From Candidatus Aenigmatarchaeota archaeon (lineage in GTDB: Archaea; Aenigmatarchaeota; Aenigmatarchaeia; Aenigmatarchaeales; JAHLMR01), in NCBI GenBank assembly GCA_018920255.1, contig JAHLMR010000001.1, positions 1-64,000 of the forward strand: a DNA stretch of 64,000 nt, read 5' to 3'. The notes under the pieces were generated by a model. That model saw only the letters and a list, made by a program, of their open reading frames with translations, was not told the origin of the DNA and did not search any database. The translations under genes were made by a program, and so were the position numbers. This document shows positions 45,353-53,660 of the stretch, piece after piece; within the stretch, counting starts at the first letter, position 1, and each line of letters starts with the position of its first letter.

Positions 45353-45583
45353 ATGGAGAATATACAAAAAATACAAAATCAAGAAAAAAGAAAATTTTTA
45401 CAGGAAATAAAAATAGTTAAAAAAATTAAAGAAAAAATTGAAATGTATAAAAGAACAATAGAAATAGCAAAAAAACCAGATAAAGAAGAATTTATTTATT
45501 CAGCAAAAGTAACTGTTATTGGAATAGGAATAATAGGAATAATAGGTTTTATATTATTTGTATTATATAATTTATTTATGTGA
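45353..45583 (+). CDS. secE: Preprotein translocase subunit SecE
   Basis: A 76-residue SecE/Sec61-gamma. A charged amphipathic N-terminal helix (FLQEIKIVKKIKEKIEMYKR) leads to a single C-terminal membrane span (VTVIGIGIIGIIGFILFVLY). It clamps the SecY channel. Typical position before nusG: its TGA stop lies within the GTGATAA ribosome binding site of nusG. AAGGTGAAA precedes the ATG. Confidence 0.92.
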   Translation: MENIQKIQNQEKRKFLQEIKIVKKIKEKIEMYKRTIEIAKKPDKEEFIYSAKVTVIGIGIIGIIGFILFVLYNLFM

Positions 45584-45588
45584 TAAAT

Positions 45589-46044
45589 ATGGCAATATAT
45601 ACTGTAAGAACAACTGCTGGAAGAGAAAATATTGTAATAAATGCAATATTAAATAGAATTAAAACTTCAGGATTAGATATCAAAGCAATGTTTCATCCAT
45701 CTGAAATTAAGGGTTACATTTTTATAGAAGGAACTTATGATGTAATAGAAAAAGCAATAACAGGTGTACCACATATTCGAGGATTAATAAAAAAAGAAAT
45801 ACCAATTTCTGAGATTAAAAAATTTATGGAAATAAAGAAAACAGAAATAAAATTAAATCGTGGAGATATTATAGAAGTTATAAGTGGACCATTTAAGGGA
45901 GAAAAAGGAAAAGTAACAAGATTTGATGAAGCTAAAAGAGAAGTAACAATAGAACTTCTTGAAGCTGTTGTGCCAATTCCAATTACTGTATCTACAGATG
46001 TCGTTAAAATTATAGAACATGCTGAAAAGAAAGCAGGTGAATAA
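45589..46044 (+). CDS. spt5: Transcription elongation factor NusG/Spt5
   Basis: A 151-residue archaeal Spt5 with an NGN domain (MAIYTVRTTAGRENIVINAI ... IKGYIFIEG) and a KOW domain (RGDIIEVISGPFKGEKGKV). With Spt4 it closes the RNA polymerase clamp and raises processivity. ATG 45589 is used because the upstream in-frame GTG belongs to the ribosome binding site. It is in an operon with secE and L11; the rpl11 start follows the stop directly. Confidence 0.95.
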   Translation: MAIYTVRTTAGRENIVINAILNRIKTSGLDIKAMFHPSEIKGYIFIEGTYDVIEKAITGVPHIRGLIKKEIPISEIKKFMEIKKTEIKLNRGDIIEVISGPFKGEKGKVTRFDEAKREVTIELLEAVVPIPITVSTDVVKIIEHAEKKAGE

Positions 46045-46045
46045 T

Positions 46046-46531
46046 ATGGGAAAGCAAAGTCTAAAATTACTTGTTGAAGGTGGAAAAGCAACACCAGCAC
46101 CACCATTAGGTCCAGCATTATCTCAAGCAAAATTAAACGTTGGACAGGTTATAGCTAAAATAAATGAGAAAACAAAATCATTTGCAGGAATGCAAGTTCC
46201 AGTAGAAGTTATATATGACCCTTCAGATAAAACCTTTGATATAAAGGTAGGTACACCACCTGTTAGTGCTTTAATTAAAAAAGAATTAAAAAAAGAAAAG
46301 CTTGCAAAAACACCATGGAAAGAGCCACCTGTAGCTGATTTAACTATTAAACAAGCATTAGAAATAGCAAAAGCAAAGCGCGATAAGCTAAATACTGATA
46401 ATGTTAAGAAAGCAGTAAAACAAATCATAGCATCATGTGTAAGTCTTGGAGTTACAGTTGAAGGAAAAAATCCCAAAGATGTTTTAAAGGAAATAGATGA
46501 AGGAAAATATGATAAAGAATTAAATTGGTAG
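46046..46531 (+). CDS. rpl11: Ribosomal protein L11
   Basis: A 161-residue uL11. The N-terminal part has GGKATPAPPLGPALSQ, the conserved switch region with prolines, and the C-terminal RNA-binding domain ends near CVSLGVTVEGKNPKDV. It binds the GTPase centre of 23S rRNA with the P-stalk. ATG 46046 follows GGTGA; the nusG stop codon TAA is at 46042-46044. The longer frame upstream would overlap nusG and is unlikely. Confidence 0.96.
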   Translation: MGKQSLKLLVEGGKATPAPPLGPALSQAKLNVGQVIAKINEKTKSFAGMQVPVEVIYDPSDKTFDIKVGTPPVSALIKKELKKEKLAKTPWKEPPVADLTIKQALEIAKAKRDKLNTDNVKKAVKQIIASCVSLGVTVEGKNPKDVLKEIDEGKYDKELNW

Positions 46532-46546
46532 TTAACTAAAGAAATC

Positions 46547-46615
46547 TTTAAATATTTTTATAATTATCCTATTTATAACTGCCTTGAGCAGTAGCATTGT
46601 GCGAAGGAGTTATTT
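46547..46615 (+). promoter_or_regulatory. Promoter and structured leader of the L1-P0-L12 operon
   Basis: TTTAAATA at 46547-46554 predicts transcription from about 46577. The leader opens with the hairpin ACTGC-CTTGA-GCAGT (46578-46592); an alternative pairing joins CCTT (46582-46585) to AAGG (46604-46607), which lies within the ribosome binding region GAAGGAGT. This G/C-rich leader just before L1 is the kind of place where L1 controls its own operon in other archaea and bacteria. Whether it mimics the 23S L1 site is not proven. Confidence 0.5.
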
Positions 46616-47260
46616 ATGGAAATTAAAAATTTAGAAAAGAGTTTAGAAGAACTTAAAAAAACATCAATTAAAAGAAATTTTGTTCAATCTATTGATTTAA
46701 TAATTTCTTTAAAAAATTTAGATTTAAAAAAACCAGAAAACAGAATAAAAGCTGAAATATCTATTCCAGTACAATTTAAACCAAATAAAATAGGAATTTT
46801 TGCTGATACATTAATACCAAAAGTTAAAGAGCTTGGAGATTCTGTGATCTTAATAAGAAAAGAAGAAATAGAAAGTTATGGAAAAAATAAAAAACTTGCA
46901 AAAAAACTTGCAAAGCAGTGTAATTCATTTATCGCTGAGCCAAATCTTATGGCAAGTATAGGAAAAAATTTAGGTCCTATTTTAGCACCAAGAAATAAAA
47001 TGCCAAAACCTATCCCCCCAAATATAACTGATTTAAAACCAATTGTAGAAAGAGAGAAATCACTCATTAAAATTTTTGTAAAAGATTCTCCTGTAATTCA
47101 ATGTTCAGTTGGAAAAGAAAACATGAAAAATGAAGATATAATTCAAAATATAAAAGCAATAATAGATAATATAGAAGCAATTCTTCCAAACGGAAAAGAA
47201 AATATAAAAAATATTTATTTAAAATTAACAATGGGTGGAAAACCAATAAAGTTGATATAA
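46616..47260 (+). CDS. rpl1: Ribosomal protein L1
   Basis: A 214-residue uL1, which forms the mobile stalk near the E site of the large subunit. Characteristic segments are FVQSIDLIISLKNLDLKKPE near the N-terminus and NLGPILAPRNKMPKPIPPN in the middle, with the C-terminal LTMGGKPIKL. It leads an operon with P0 and L12, with P0 beginning directly after its stop codon. A structured leader upstream may provide autoregulation. Confidence 0.96.
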   Translation: MEIKNLEKSLEELKKTSIKRNFVQSIDLIISLKNLDLKKPENRIKAEISIPVQFKPNKIGIFADTLIPKVKELGDSVILIRKEEIESYGKNKKLAKKLAKQCNSFIAEPNLMASIGKNLGPILAPRNKMPKPIPPNITDLKPIVEREKSLIKIFVKDSPVIQCSVGKENMKNEDIIQNIKAIIDNIEAILPNGKENIKNIYLKLTMGGKPIKLI

Positions 47261-48112
47261 ATGTTAAAAGAAAATTATAAACCAAAAGTAACAGAAGAAA
47301 AGAAAAAAATAGTATCTGAATTAGTCGATTTGATAAATAAAAATAAAGTTTTAGGAATTGTTGATCTATATAAACTTCCATCTGCTCAATATCAAAAAAT
47401 AAAAAATAGTTTAAAGGGAAAAGCTTCTATTAAAGTAGTAAAAAAATCATTATTAGAACGAGCATTAGAAAACTCAAATAAAAAAGAATTAATAAAATAT
47501 ATTCCGCTTCACCCAGCATTATTAATTTCAAATGAAAATCCATTCAAATTATATTTATTTATAGAAAAAAATAAATCATCCGCACCAGCAAGAACTGGAG
47601 ATATTGCAACAAATGATATTATAGTTCCAGCAGGTCCAACAGATATTCCACCAGGACCAGCTATTTCAACATTACAAAAAGTAAAAATACCTACAAAAGT
47701 AGAAGCAGGAAAAATATCTATAATTAAAGATACTATTGTTTGTAAAGCAGGAGAAAAAATATCACAAGACCTTGTTTCAGCTTTAAACTTATTAAAACTT
47801 GAACCAATGCAAATAGGATTGAATGTAAAAGCAATCTATGAAGACGGGATACTTTATACAAAAGAAATACTTTCAGTTGACGAGCAAAAAATAATATCAG
47901 ATTTTAGTAGTGCAGTATTATCAGCAATTAACTTTTCAGTAAATATATCATGGCCCGAAAAACAAACAATAAATATTTTACTTACAAAAGCTTATTTAAA
48001 CGCAAAGAATTTAGGAATAGAAGCTTGTATATTAGAAAAAAATATTATTGAAAGCATTTTACAAAAAGCAAATGCAAATGCTTTTGTTATATCAAAAAAA
48101 TTAAGTTTATGA
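47261..48112 (+). CDS. rplP0: Ribosomal protein P0 (L10), short C-terminus
   Basis: A 283-residue uL10/P0, the base of the P-stalk. It contains the rRNA-binding domain ([20 protein letters not shown]), the archaeal insertion, and the helical spine region that holds L12 dimers ([20 protein letters not shown] onward). The chain ends at VISKKLSL; the acidic, alanine-rich tail with the GLxxLFG end seen in many archaeal P0 proteins is absent, while L12 still has it. It starts one base after the L1 stop. Confidence 0.93.
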   Translation: MLKENYKPKVTEEKKKIVSELVDLINKNKVLGIVDLYKLPSAQYQKIKNSLKGKASIKVVKKSLLERALENSNKKELIKYIPLHPALLISNENPFKLYLFIEKNKSSAPARTGDIATNDIIVPAGPTDIPPGPAISTLQKVKIPTKVEAGKISIIKDTIVCKAGEKISQDLVSALNLLKLEPMQIGLNVKAIYEDGILYTKEILSVDEQKIISDFSSAVLSAINFSVNISWPEKQTINILLTKAYLNAKNLGIEACILEKNIIESILQKANANAFVISKKLSL

Positions 48113-48131
48113 AATAAAAGAAGGTGATAAA

Positions 48132-48431
48132 ATGGAGCTTATATATGCAGCACTTTTGCTTCATAGTGCAAAAAAAACTATAAATGAAGAAAGTATATCA
48201 AAAATACTTTCAGCAGCTGGTATAGAAACAGATGCAGCAAAAATAAAAGCATTAGTAGCAGCATTAGAAGGAGTAAATATTGATGAAATTATTTCAAAAG
48301 CTGCAATGCCAGTAGTTCCAGCAGCACCAGTTGCAGCAACACAATCTGAAAAGAAAGAAGAAGTAAAAGAAGAATCAAAAGAAAAGAAAGCAGAAGAAGC
48401 TGCAGCAGGTTTAAGCGCACTCTTTGGATGA
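48132..48431 (+). CDS. rpl12: Ribosomal protein L12 (P1)
   Basis: A 99-residue archaeal P1/L12. The N-terminal dimerisation domain ([20 protein letters not shown]) is followed by an Ala/Glu/Lys hinge and the C-terminal end [10 protein letters not shown] that recruits elongation factors. Several dimers sit on P0. AAGGTGATAAA precedes the ATG. It is the last gene of the L1-P0-L12 operon. Confidence 0.96.
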   Translation: MELIYAALLLHSAKKTINEESISKILSAAGIETDAAKIKALVAALEGVNIDEIISKAAMPVVPAAPVAATQSEKKEEVKEESKEKKAEEAAAGLSALFG

Positions 48432-48463
48432 AAGCATATTTTATAAAATTTTATTTATTTTTA

Positions 48464-48937
48464 TTAGTAGAAAGAACATTCATCTATATCTTCAAAATAA
48501 AGACTACAAATCAATTCAAATAATTCATTTTCATTAATTTTTCCTTGAATAAACTTTTCTGTTTTACCTCTTAATAAAATATATGGTAACCCTAAAGATT
48601 CATTAAAATCATTTCTATCAGTTATCATTTTTGTTTCATTTAAATACTTATTTATTTCTATTTTTTCTATTATCATTTTTCTCCCAACATTTTCAAAAAC
48701 ATTTTCTATTTTTTTAAAATCTTCTAAACAACAATTTTCAGAATAATAAAATCTTAAAATAACAAAATTACTTCTAAGATATGTTGCTTCTTCTGATTCG
48801 GATAATGGTTTATCATAAATTAATTGTAAGCTTTTTTCTTTTGGAAAAATAAAAGAAATAGCATACGCTATTGTACTCCCAATAAATGCTAATAATATGA
48901 AAACAGCAAAAATTTTATTTCTTGTTTCCTTTCGCAT
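48464..48937 (-). CDS. Membrane-anchored thioredoxin-like protein
   Basis: A 157-residue protein: a short basic N-terminus, one membrane helix (IFAVFILLAFIGSTIAYAIS), then an extracytoplasmic domain with the sequence VILRFYYSENCCLEDFKKIE, which looks like a thioredoxin-fold strand and active-site helix but with adjacent Cys-Cys instead of Cys-x2-Cys. Later GLPYILLRGKTEKF matches the cis-Pro strand. The ATG at 48937 has GGTGA before it and overlaps the end of trxB, so it is co-translated with thioredoxin reductase. It may take electrons across or near the membrane; inference. Confidence 0.6.
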   Translation of the reverse strand: MRKETRNKIFAVFILLAFIGSTIAYAISFIFPKEKSLQLIYDKPLSESEEATYLRSNFVILRFYYSENCCLEDFKKIENVFENVGRKMIIEKIEINKYLNETKMITDRNDFNESLGLPYILLRGKTEKFIQGKINENELFELICSLYFEDIDECSFY

Positions 48938-49850
48938 TTCTTTCACCTTGTAATTTTAAATATTGAGAAGCAGAGATTGCAGCAATTGCTCCATCTGCAG
49001 CTGCTGTAACTATTTGCTTTAGCGGTGATGATCTAACATCTCCAGCAGCATAAATTCCAGGAATATTTGTTTCACATTTTTCATTTACTTTTATATATCC
49101 TCTTTCATCTAATTCTAATTTTATTTTTTTAGCCAATGAATTTAAAGGAATTTCGCCAATAGCTATAAATACAGCAGAAGTTTTAATTTCCTTTCCATCA
49201 TCTAAAATTACTTTTTCTACAAATTTATTTCCTTTTATTTCTTTAATTGACTTATTAAAAATAAATTTTACATTATTTTTTTCTGCTGATTCTAAAAGAT
49301 TTGAAAAAGTTTTCATTTCAGATTTATCCTTATAATATATTAAAGTCGTTTTACATCCTATATTAGATAAATATAATGCATATGTTAATGCAGTATTCCC
49401 ACCACCAAATACAATTACATCTTTTCCTTTAAAAAATGCACCATCACATGTTGCACAATAACTCACACCTTTTCCTAAAAATTCTTCTTCGCCAGGAATA
49501 TTAGCTTTTCTATGTTTTGTGCCTGTTGCAATTATTATTGTTTTTCCTTTATATTTTTTTCCAGAAGAAGTTATAACATCAAAATTATTTTTATTTATTG
49601 AAATATCTATAACTGTTTCTTGAGTTATTTTTCCACCTAAACTTTCTAAATGTTTTTTCATTTTTTCTAATAATTCTTGTCCTGAAATTAAAGGAAAACC
49701 AGGAAAATTATTTATATTATGAGCTAACGTTAGAAGAGAGGGTTGTTCAATACTTTCAAAAATAATTGTTTTTAAACTAGCATTAATAGCATAAATTCCT
49801 GCAGTTATTCCTGCAGGTCCACTACCAATTATTATTAAATCATAAATCAT
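48915..49850 (-). CDS. trxB: Thioredoxin reductase (TrxB-like)
   Basis: A 311-residue low-molecular-weight flavoprotein disulfide reductase. FAD-binding GSGPAGITAGIYA at the N-terminus, redox centre CATCDG near residue 136, NAD(P)-binding GGGNTALTYALYLSN, and the final FAD motif GIYAAGDVRSSPLKQ. It reduces thioredoxin or glutaredoxin-like proteins, of which two candidates are nearby (the overlapping membrane protein and the glutaredoxin at 53409). The nrdD system next door would be a natural user of reducing power. Confidence 0.92.
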   Translation of the reverse strand: MIYDLIIIGSGPAGITAGIYAINASLKTIIFESIEQPSLLTLAHNINNFPGFPLISGQELLEKMKKHLESLGGKITQETVIDISINKNNFDVITSSGKKYKGKTIIIATGTKHRKANIPGEEEFLGKGVSYCATCDGAFFKGKDVIVFGGGNTALTYALYLSNIGCKTTLIYYKDKSEMKTFSNLLESAEKNNVKFIFNKSIKEIKGNKFVEKVILDDGKEIKTSAVFIAIGEIPLNSLAKKIKLELDERGYIKVNEKCETNIPGIYAAGDVRSSPLKQIVTAAADGAIAAISASQYLKLQGERNAKGNKK

Positions 49851-49852
49851 AA

Positions 49853-50719
49853 TTACACCATTATTTTTTTAGCTTCTTGTATTAACTCAATAATTTTTCT
49901 TTTATTAATACCAGTTTTAGATTCTATTTCTTCGGGTTTAAATTTAAATAAATCTTTTAATAACATAAATCTTGCGTTTGAAAACGCATTTAAAGTTTCT
50001 TTATCTAAATTTCTTAACAAGGTTATTGGATATAAGTTTCTTTTTTCTATCATAACTTCAAGCCCATATCCAGCAGGAAATCTCCAACCAAGAAGTTTCA
50101 TTGACTTACAATTTGCATATTGAATAGCATCTAAAGAAAATTTAGTATTACATACAAGCCATGGTTTATCAAATTTCTCACATTTTCCAGCCTTCCAACC
50201 GTCTATTAAATCAAGAAACCTTGCGTATGTATATAACACTTCCTTTAAACCTGTATATATTCCTGAAATATTATGATATTTTAACTCAATCATATATCTT
50301 ATAGGAGAAGGCCTTTCAAAAATTCTTGATTTAGGAAATTCTTCAGCTATTATATCTATTTCATGATTTACACATCCACCAGAAACAATTTGTCTTAGTC
50401 TTGTTTTATAATTATATTCATTAAGAATTTCAGCAAAATAATTTTCAAAAGTATAACCAGCAGGTCCTAATGCCATAATAGCATATTTTAAGTTATATTT
50501 TGCTGCGGCTTCAGGCTTTTTTTCTTCTAATATTTTTGTTGCTATTTCAAGTATTTCCCTTGTGCTTATTCCATCATAAAGTCTTGATTTAATTTCACGA
50601 AGTACTAAATTTGCAAGTTCTTTTGATGCTCCAGAACGTATTATAGTTTTATATATTTTATTTTCGTTAAATAATTCCCTATCTCCAGAAGCTTTTGTTA
50701 CATAAATTTCTTTTTTCAT
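49853..50719 (-). CDS. ATP-cone / PD-(D/E)XK nuclease-like / HhH protein
   Basis: A 288-residue protein. The N-terminal 90 residues are an ATP-cone (VTKASGDRELFNENKIYKTI ... AAKYNLKYAIMALGP), as in ribonucleotide reductases and NrdR. The middle has HEIDIIAEEF and MIELKYHN, which fit the Asp and Glu-x-Lys of a Mrr-like PD-(D/E)XK nuclease. The C-terminus is a helix-hairpin-helix (DLFKFKPEEIESKTGINKRK). Such fusions suggest a dNTP/ATP-controlled DNase. It overlaps nothing, ends three bases before trxB, and starts about 190 bases from the divergent nrdD, which also has ATP-cones. Confidence 0.75.
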   Translation of the reverse strand: MKKEIYVTKASGDRELFNENKIYKTIIRSGASKELANLVLREIKSRLYDGISTREILEIATKILEEKKPEAAAKYNLKYAIMALGPAGYTFENYFAEILNEYNYKTRLRQIVSGGCVNHEIDIIAEEFPKSRIFERPSPIRYMIELKYHNISGIYTGLKEVLYTYARFLDLIDGWKAGKCEKFDKPWLVCNTKFSLDAIQYANCKSMKLLGWRFPAGYGLEVMIEKRNLYPITLLRNLDKETLNAFSNARFMLLKDLFKFKPEEIESKTGINKRKIIELIQEAKKIMV

Positions 50720-50906
50720 AAAAAATTTATTGATTATCTATTTAATAAAGTTTTAGCTTTGAAATATTTCAATCTATATTTTTGAGTATACAAATTTATT
50801 TAAATATAAAAAAAAATTAATATTTAATTTTACAATATTTCAAAACTCATTTTATTAGTATCAGAGACTATCAGTGCCGAGAAAAAATAATAACAGGTGA
50901 TTGTTT

Positions 50907-53240
50907 ATGAAAAAAGAAATATTAAATCAAAATTTAGTTGAAAATTTTTATTATGAAGATAAAAATAAAATTAATTTCTGGATTGCAAGAATGGAAAAAT
51001 ATAGCAAAGATGCTGTTATTCAATCATGTTTAAATTCTGGAGCAACAGAAGAAGTTGCAAAAAAAGTTGCTGAACAAGTAGATAAATTTGTTGATAGTAG
51101 AATGAAAATGTCTGAAGTTCGCCCACTTATTTTTACATTTTTAGAGAAATATGATCCAATTTCTGCAAAAAAATTTAAAGGCCATGAATTATATGTTAGG
51201 ACATCAAAATTTACATATGAAAAATTTGATAGAGAAAAAATTAAGCAATCTTTATTAAGAGAAACAGAAATATCTGAAGACGCAGCAGAAATTATAACTA
51301 ATGAAGTTGAAAATTTTATAAGAAATGCAAAATATGAAATAGTTTCATCATCTCTTATTAGAGAATTAGTTAACTCTAGACTTCTCGTTCATGGGCTTGA
51401 AAAAATTAGAGCAGAATATACAAGAATAGGAATGCCTGTTTGGGATGTAACAACTCTTATTAATCAAGGTTCAAATGAAAACGCTAACCTTCAATATAAC
51501 CCAGAAACAATTCATAAACTTATTGCTGATAGCATACTAAAAGAATATACTCTTATAAAATTACTTCCAAAACACATAGCAGATTCTCATTTAAGAGGAG
51601 AAATTCATATTCATGATTTAGATTATTTTGCATTAAGACCGTTTTGCTTTAGTCATGATATGAGATTTTTCTTAAAAAGAGGTTATATTTCAGATGGTCA
51701 GGGAATTCATACAGCAACAGCAGGACCAGCAAAACATCCAGAAGTAGCAGTTTTACATGCAGCTAAATTTCTTGCAAGTTCTCAAACTAATTGTGCAGGA
51801 GGACAAGGTTATAATTGGTTTAACGTTTTATTATCACCATACCTACAAGGTCTTTCTTATGAAAGAATAAAACAATTAGCACAAATGTTTTTATTTGAAA
51901 TGTCTCAGATGTATGTTGCAAGAGGCGGGCAAACAGTATTTTCAAGTATAGATATAGAACCAGAAGTTCCTAGTGTTTTAAAAAATGTTCCAGCAGTCCT
52001 TCCTGGAGGAATAGTTAAAGAAAATGTTACTTATGAAAATTTTCAAGATGAAACAAATAAATTCTTTAAAGCAATAATTGAAGTTTATACTCAGGGAGAT
52101 GCAAAGAAAAAACCATTTAACTTCCCAAAATGTGAAGTAAAGGTTTCTAAAGATATTATAGAAAAATATAAAGAAGAAATGTTTGCTGTTGCAGAATTAG
52201 CAGCAAAGTTCGGAACTCCATATTTTTTTGTACAACAAGATTATATGCCAGAGTATAGTTGTTATCAATGTTGTAGCTATTTAATGGATTTAAGCAACCA
52301 GAATTCTGAATCAGATTTATATAATGGTACAGTTCGTGGCGGAGCACTACAAGTTGCAACTTTAAATCTTCCAAGAATTGCTTATGAGTCAAGAGGAGAT
52401 GATACTAAATTATTTGAATTAATTAGAGAAAGATTAGAAATTATAAGAGAACTAATGTTTATAAAATATCATATTATTAAAAAAAGATTAAAACAAGGAA
52501 TTTTACCATTTCTTTCTCAACCAGTTAATGAAAAGGGAGATACATATTTAAATCCAGATAAAATGAGTTTTGAAATAGGAATGATAGGTTTAAATGAAAT
52601 GCTTAAAGCACATCTTGGATATGAACTTCATGAGAGTAAAGATGCATGGACATTTGGACTTAGAGTTATAAAAGAAATGTGTGATATTGCAAAGGAGTTT
52701 AATAAAACAAATGAAATAGGAGGACATTTTGCTATATCAAGAACTCCTGCAGAAAGTTGTTCGCACAGATTAGCTAAAATAGATTTTAAAGAATTTAATG
52801 GAAGAGCAATAGTACAAGGTGATAAAAATTCCGGGGCAATCTATTATACAAATAGTACTCATATAAGACCATCTGCTGAAATATCTATTTGGGATAGGAT
52901 AAAAATTGAATCATCATTTCATCCACTTTTAGTTGGGGGTGCTATGCTTCATATTTGGTTAGGTGAGGCATTTCCAAATCCACAAGCAATTTTTGAATTA
53001 AATAAAAAAATTATAAATAATACCCTTACTGCATATTATGCATATACAAAAGATTTAACTGTTTGTAGAAAATGTAATTTTGTATATGGACAGGCAACAA
53101 AATCTTGTATAAATTGCGGTTCTCAAGAAGTTGATATTTATTCAAGAATAACAGGTTATTATCAAAATCTAGGAAGTTGGAATGAAGGAAAAAAAGCAGA
53201 GTTTTTTGAAAGAAAAAGATATGTAATAAAGGAGGTATAA
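50907..53240 (+). CDS. nrdD: Anaerobic ribonucleoside-triphosphate reductase
   Basis: A 777-residue class III ribonucleotide reductase. Two ATP-cone-like regions lie in the first 180 residues, then the glycyl-radical barrel with the substrate-site stretches CAGGQGYNWFN and CCSYLM, and a C-terminal zinc site (CRKCNF ... CINCGS) next to the glycyl-radical loop RITGYYQ. It makes deoxynucleotides without oxygen, so the organism is anaerobic or facultative. ATG 50907 follows CAGGTGATTG; the TTG at 50901 is not favoured. It heads an operon with a zinc protein, glutaredoxin and the activase. Confidence 0.95.
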   Translation: MKKEILNQNLVENFYYEDKNKINFWIARMEKYSKDAVIQSCLNSGATEEVAKKVAEQVDKFVDSRMKMSEVRPLIFTFLEKYDPISAKKFKGHELYVRTSKFTYEKFDREKIKQSLLRETEISEDAAEIITNEVENFIRNAKYEIVSSSLIRELVNSRLLVHGLEKIRAEYTRIGMPVWDVTTLINQGSNENANLQYNPETIHKLIADSILKEYTLIKLLPKHIADSHLRGEIHIHDLDYFALRPFCFSHDMRFFLKRGYISDGQGIHTATAGPAKHPEVAVLHAAKFLASSQTNCAGGQGYNWFNVLLSPYLQGLSYERIKQLAQMFLFEMSQMYVARGGQTVFSSIDIEPEVPSVLKNVPAVLPGGIVKENVTYENFQDETNKFFKAIIEVYTQGDAKKKPFNFPKCEVKVSKDIIEKYKEEMFAVAELAAKFGTPYFFVQQDYMPEYSCYQCCSYLMDLSNQNSESDLYNGTVRGGALQVATLNLPRIAYESRGDDTKLFELIRERLEIIRELMFIKYHIIKKRLKQGILPFLSQPVNEKGDTYLNPDKMSFEIGMIGLNEMLKAHLGYELHESKDAWTFGLRVIKEMCDIAKEFNKTNEIGGHFAISRTPAESCSHRLAKIDFKEFNGRAIVQGDKNSGAIYYTNSTHIRPSAEISIWDRIKIESSFHPLLVGGAMLHIWLGEAFPNPQAIFELNKKIINNTLTAYYAYTKDLTVCRKCNFVYGQATKSCINCGSQEVDIYSRITGYYQNLGSWNEGKKAEFFERKRYVIKEV

Positions 53241-53242
53241 AT

Positions 53243-53419
53243 ATGTCAGATTTAGAATTTTATAAAAACGGTTTTGAAAATAGAAAAAGAACTTGTATAT
53301 ACTGTGGTGAAAAATTTTGTACAGGAACACGTATAACTGGAACATTAGATGGTTCAGATCCAGAATATCCTTTTGTTGAAAGAAAAAGTTGTGGATGGTG
53401 CAAAGAACTTGAAGATTGA
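53243..53419 (+). CDS. 58-residue four-cysteine NrdD-associated protein
   Basis: A small protein with two Cys-x2-Cys pairs (TCIYCGEKFCTG and SCGWCKEL). It begins three bases after the nrdD stop with GGAGGT as a strong ribosome binding site, and its end overlaps the start of the glutaredoxin gene. Similar small Cys-rich proteins accompany anaerobic reductases in some archaea. It may bind zinc and help radical formation or thiol transfer; function not known. Confidence 0.7.
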   Translation: MSDLEFYKNGFENRKRTCIYCGEKFCTGTRITGTLDGSDPEYPFVERKSCGWCKELED

Positions 53420-53660
53420 AGTTTATTATACGAAAAACTGTCCAAAATGTCCTGCAGCAAAACAAATTTGTAAAGAATTAGCAAAAGAATTTAATTTAGA
53501 GTATTCAGAAATAGATATAGAAGAAAATTTAATAGATGCTCTTCAAAAAGGAATAGCATCAGCACCAACAGTTTTAATTGATGGAAAAATTGTATCAAGA
53601 TCTTCAGTACCAGAAAAAGAAAAATTAATAAAGATTATCAAGGGAACTTCAAATGGATGA
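53409..53660 (+). CDS. Glutaredoxin-like protein, TTG start
   Basis: An 83-residue glutaredoxin/NrdH-like protein with the redox pair CPKC (TKNCPKCPAAKQ) and the cis-Pro segment IASAPTVLIDGK. The fold starts at KIEVYYTKNC, so the TTG at 53409 is the likely start; an ATG at 53349 would add 20 residues read out of frame from the preceding zinc protein. It probably supplies electrons for the anaerobic reductase. It overlaps the genes on both sides (11 and 8 bases), a tightly coupled operon. Confidence 0.82.
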   Translation: MKIEVYYTKNCPKCPAAKQICKELAKEFNLEYSEIDIEENLIDALQKGIASAPTVLIDGKIVSRSSVPEKEKLIKIIKGTSNG

